From Comamonas avium (lineage in GTDB: Bacteria; Pseudomonadota; Gammaproteobacteria; Burkholderiales; Burkholderiaceae_C), in NCBI RefSeq assembly GCF_014836675.1, contig NZ_JACSQK010000001.1:1-32981 (forward strand): a stretch of DNA of 32,981 nt. The letters are read 5' to 3'. The translations under genes and the position numbers were made by a program. Shown piece after piece: positions 31,636 through 32,981 of the stretch. The notes beneath the pieces were generated by a model. The model ran no database searches. It was not told the DNA's origin and saw only the letters and a program-made list of their open reading frames with translations. Position 1 is the first letter of the stretch; each line of letters opens with the position of its first letter.

Positions 31636-32373
31636 TCAACAAAGCGAATCCCAGTATACGGGGCGGAATGTCCAATCCATGGCGGGCTGCTGCTGCTGAA
31701 TGGCCGCCTCAGCCAGAAAATCGGTGCGCGCCTGTTCATGCGCACCCAAGGATGCCAGGTGCGGCGTTGCCTGCTGGCAATCGATTTGTGTGGCGCCGTG
31801 GTGGCGGCACAGTGCCACCAGAGCCGCCAGCGCTACCTTGGAGGCATCGGTGGCGTGGGCAAACATCGATTCACCATACACCGCCTGACCCAGCGCCACG
31901 CAGTACAGGCCGCCCACCAGCTTGTCGTTGACCCATGTCTCAACGCTGTGTGCCAGACCTTGCTGGTGCAGATCGCAGTACGCATCCATGATGCTGGGCA
32001 CAATCCACGTGCCATTTTGGCCATTGCGCGGCACATGGGCGCAATGCTCTATGACCTGGCGAAATTGGGTGTCAATCCGCACTTCGTAGCCGGGCATGCG
32101 AATGAACTTGCGCACTGTTTTGCGCAGCGATGGGTGCAGGCGAAAGTCGGCTGTTTTGAGCACCATGCGCGGATCGGGTGACCACCACAGATTGGGCTGC
32201 CCCGGGCTGAACCACGGAAAGATGCCGTTGCGGTAGGCCGTTTGCAGCCGGGCTGCATCTAAAGAGCCGCCTGCTGCCAGCAAACCAGGCAGGGGACTGT
32301 CTTCACCCCAAGCCAGATTAACCGGGGGGAAATCATCATCAGCTTCTAGCCAGATTAAGGTTGGCTCTTGCAT
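31636..32373 (-). CDS. aat: Leucyl/phenylalanyl-tRNA--protein transferase
   Basis: 245 residues from the ATG at 32373; a TTG four codons earlier is also in frame. No ribosome site is visible before either. Landmarks: [25 protein letters not shown] (35-59 region), [63 protein letters not shown], and [15 protein letters not shown]. Aat transfers leucine or phenylalanine from tRNA to N-terminal Arg or Lys. With Bpt it covers both basic and acidic secondary destabilising residues of the N-degron pathway. Gene order aat-bpt, 13 bases apart, is common in proteobacteria. Confidence 0.96.
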   Translation of the reverse strand: MQEPTLIWLEADDDFPPVNLAWGEDSPLPGLLAAGGSLDAARLQTAYRNGIFPWFSPGQPNLWWSPDPRMVLKTADFRLHPSLRKTVRKFIRMPGYEVRIDTQFRQVIEHCAHVPRNGQNGTWIVPSIMDAYCDLHQQGLAHSVETWVNDKLVGGLYCVALGQAVYGESMFAHATDASKVALAALVALCRHHGATQIDCQQATPHLASLGAHEQARTDFLAEAAIQQQQPAMDWTFRPVYWDSLC

Positions 32374-32572
32374 TGTTGCTATCAAAACTATGAATATTGA
32401 CGTGCTTGCACGGTGTCATCGCCTTGTTGGGATGCATGACAGGGTTGCTCCTACATCTATCGTTGTCCTATGGGGACATGCGACGCGATGACGGCAGACT
32501 ATGGTTGCACCAGTGTCTTCGAAGGAATTATCAGATGTGGCTTCGACAGATGCGGACGAAGGAGGCTGAACC

Positions 32573-32893
32573 ATGTTTTCACTGAGTCTTTTTGGCGCAG
32601 AACCCCGCTATATCCGCCGGGCGCGGGCCTACTTGCAAGAAGCACGCATGGCGGTGCTGGAACATACCATTGCTGCCGAGCACTACCAGGCATCTGCAGA
32701 GATGTATGCAGAACGCGCGCGCCGTCTGGAAGATGAAATTGCACATTGGGAGGCGCGAAAGAGCGGACCTGTGGTGGTGGACCCTGTGCAAGAAATTGCG
32801 ACCAAGTTTGCGGTGCCCAACCGGCTTGAGTCGACCCCGCAGCCCGTGCTGGGCGCAGCGCCCGCTTCTGTGGGAATTGTGCGGGCCGCTTGA
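32573..32893 (+). CDS. Small coiled-coil protein, function unknown
   Basis: 106 residues; AAGGAGG at 32559-32565, seven bases before the ATG, is one of the best ribosome sites in the window and shows that the gene is real. Residues 10-62 form a long amphipathic helix with heptad-like Ala, Leu, Ile and Tyr (YIRRARAYLQEARMAVLEHTIAAEHYQASAEMYAERARRLEDEI), probably a coiled coil. The rest (63-106) is Pro/Val/Ala-rich and disordered. No signal peptide, Cys or known domain. Upstream 180 bases hold no other gene; a TGTCC-TATGG-GGACA dyad at 32464-32478 is a weak operator candidate. I do not recognise a family. Confidence 0.75.
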   Translation: MFSLSLFGAEPRYIRRARAYLQEARMAVLEHTIAAEHYQASAEMYAERARRLEDEIAHWEARKSGPVVVDPVQEIATKFAVPNRLESTPQPVLGAAPASVGIVRAA

Positions 32894-32944
32894 ATGCGAG
32901 GTGCGCTTGGTTCAGCTTGAGCAGGCATAAAAATGCTGGCAATA

Positions 32945-32978
32945 AAAAAGCCAAGCATCTTTGAATGCTTGGCTTTTT
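32945..32978 (+). terminator. Rho-independent terminator after the coiled-coil gene
   Basis: AAAAAGCCAAGCAT (32945-32958), a 6-base loop and the perfect complement at 32965-32978 ending in five T, right at the window edge. Confidence 0.9.
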
Positions 32979-32981
32979 ATT

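Overview
The window looks like chromosomal DNA of a betaproteobacterium in the Comamonadaceae, probably Comamonas or a close relative. This is inferred from the moderately high GC content, the style of the proteins (an orphan Bug-type tricarboxylate-binding protein, an aat-bpt pair, a CadR/CadA pair, a long RGG-tailed RhlE) and an intergenic palindrome resembling repeats I associate with that family. No rRNA, tRNA, CRISPR array, insertion sequence or prophage gene was found. Gene calls rest on reading frames, ribosome binding sites and recognised motifs; no database search was possible.

Layout. 1-3311 (+): the C-terminal barrel of an autotransporter cut by the window edge, a glycine-zipper protein, a chloroperoxidase-like hydrolase and a 19-cysteine copper-storage-type protein. 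3840-9742: an M14-peptidase-like lipoprotein whose catalytic residues appear lost (-), the RNA helicase RhlE (-) and, divergent from it, the translation factor EttA (+). 9936-15511: an orphan Bug binding protein (+), a P1/S58 peptidase (-) divergent from a MetQ-like binding protein (+), and an SmvA/QacA-like exporter (-) divergent from its likely TetR repressor (+). 15633-20146: the pntAB transhydrogenase operon (-) and a second MetQ-like protein (+) behind a 635-base intergenic region that carries an FNR-type site.

20362-28957 is the metal-handling block. On the minus strand come cadA (Cd/Zn/Pb ATPase) and yitT, then a compact seven-gene periplasmic copper cluster: a CopL-like His/Cys protein, an unrecognised Ala/Pro-rich protein with a C9 tract, a TolC-type lipoprotein, a two-domain multicopper oxidase, a cupredoxin, a DUF411 protein and a CusF-like chaperone. 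No RND pump or inner-membrane copper ATPase lies with it. cadR (+) diverges from cadA, and the short region between them has a MerR-type promoter that would make the cadA transcript essentially leaderless. Together with the copper-storage-type protein at 2979, this window offers cytosolic buffering, periplasmic oxidation and trafficking, and efflux of soft metals.

28958-32981: a palindromic intergenic element, a HAD phosphatase (+), an IclR regulator (-), the aat-bpt pair that places leucine/phenylalanine on protein N-termini for N-degron degradation (-), and a small coiled-coil protein (+) closed by a strong terminator.

The best candidates for something new are the copper cluster without a pump, with its uncharacterised phase-variable-looking gene and its 22-base dyad upstream, and the apparently dead M14 lipoprotein.
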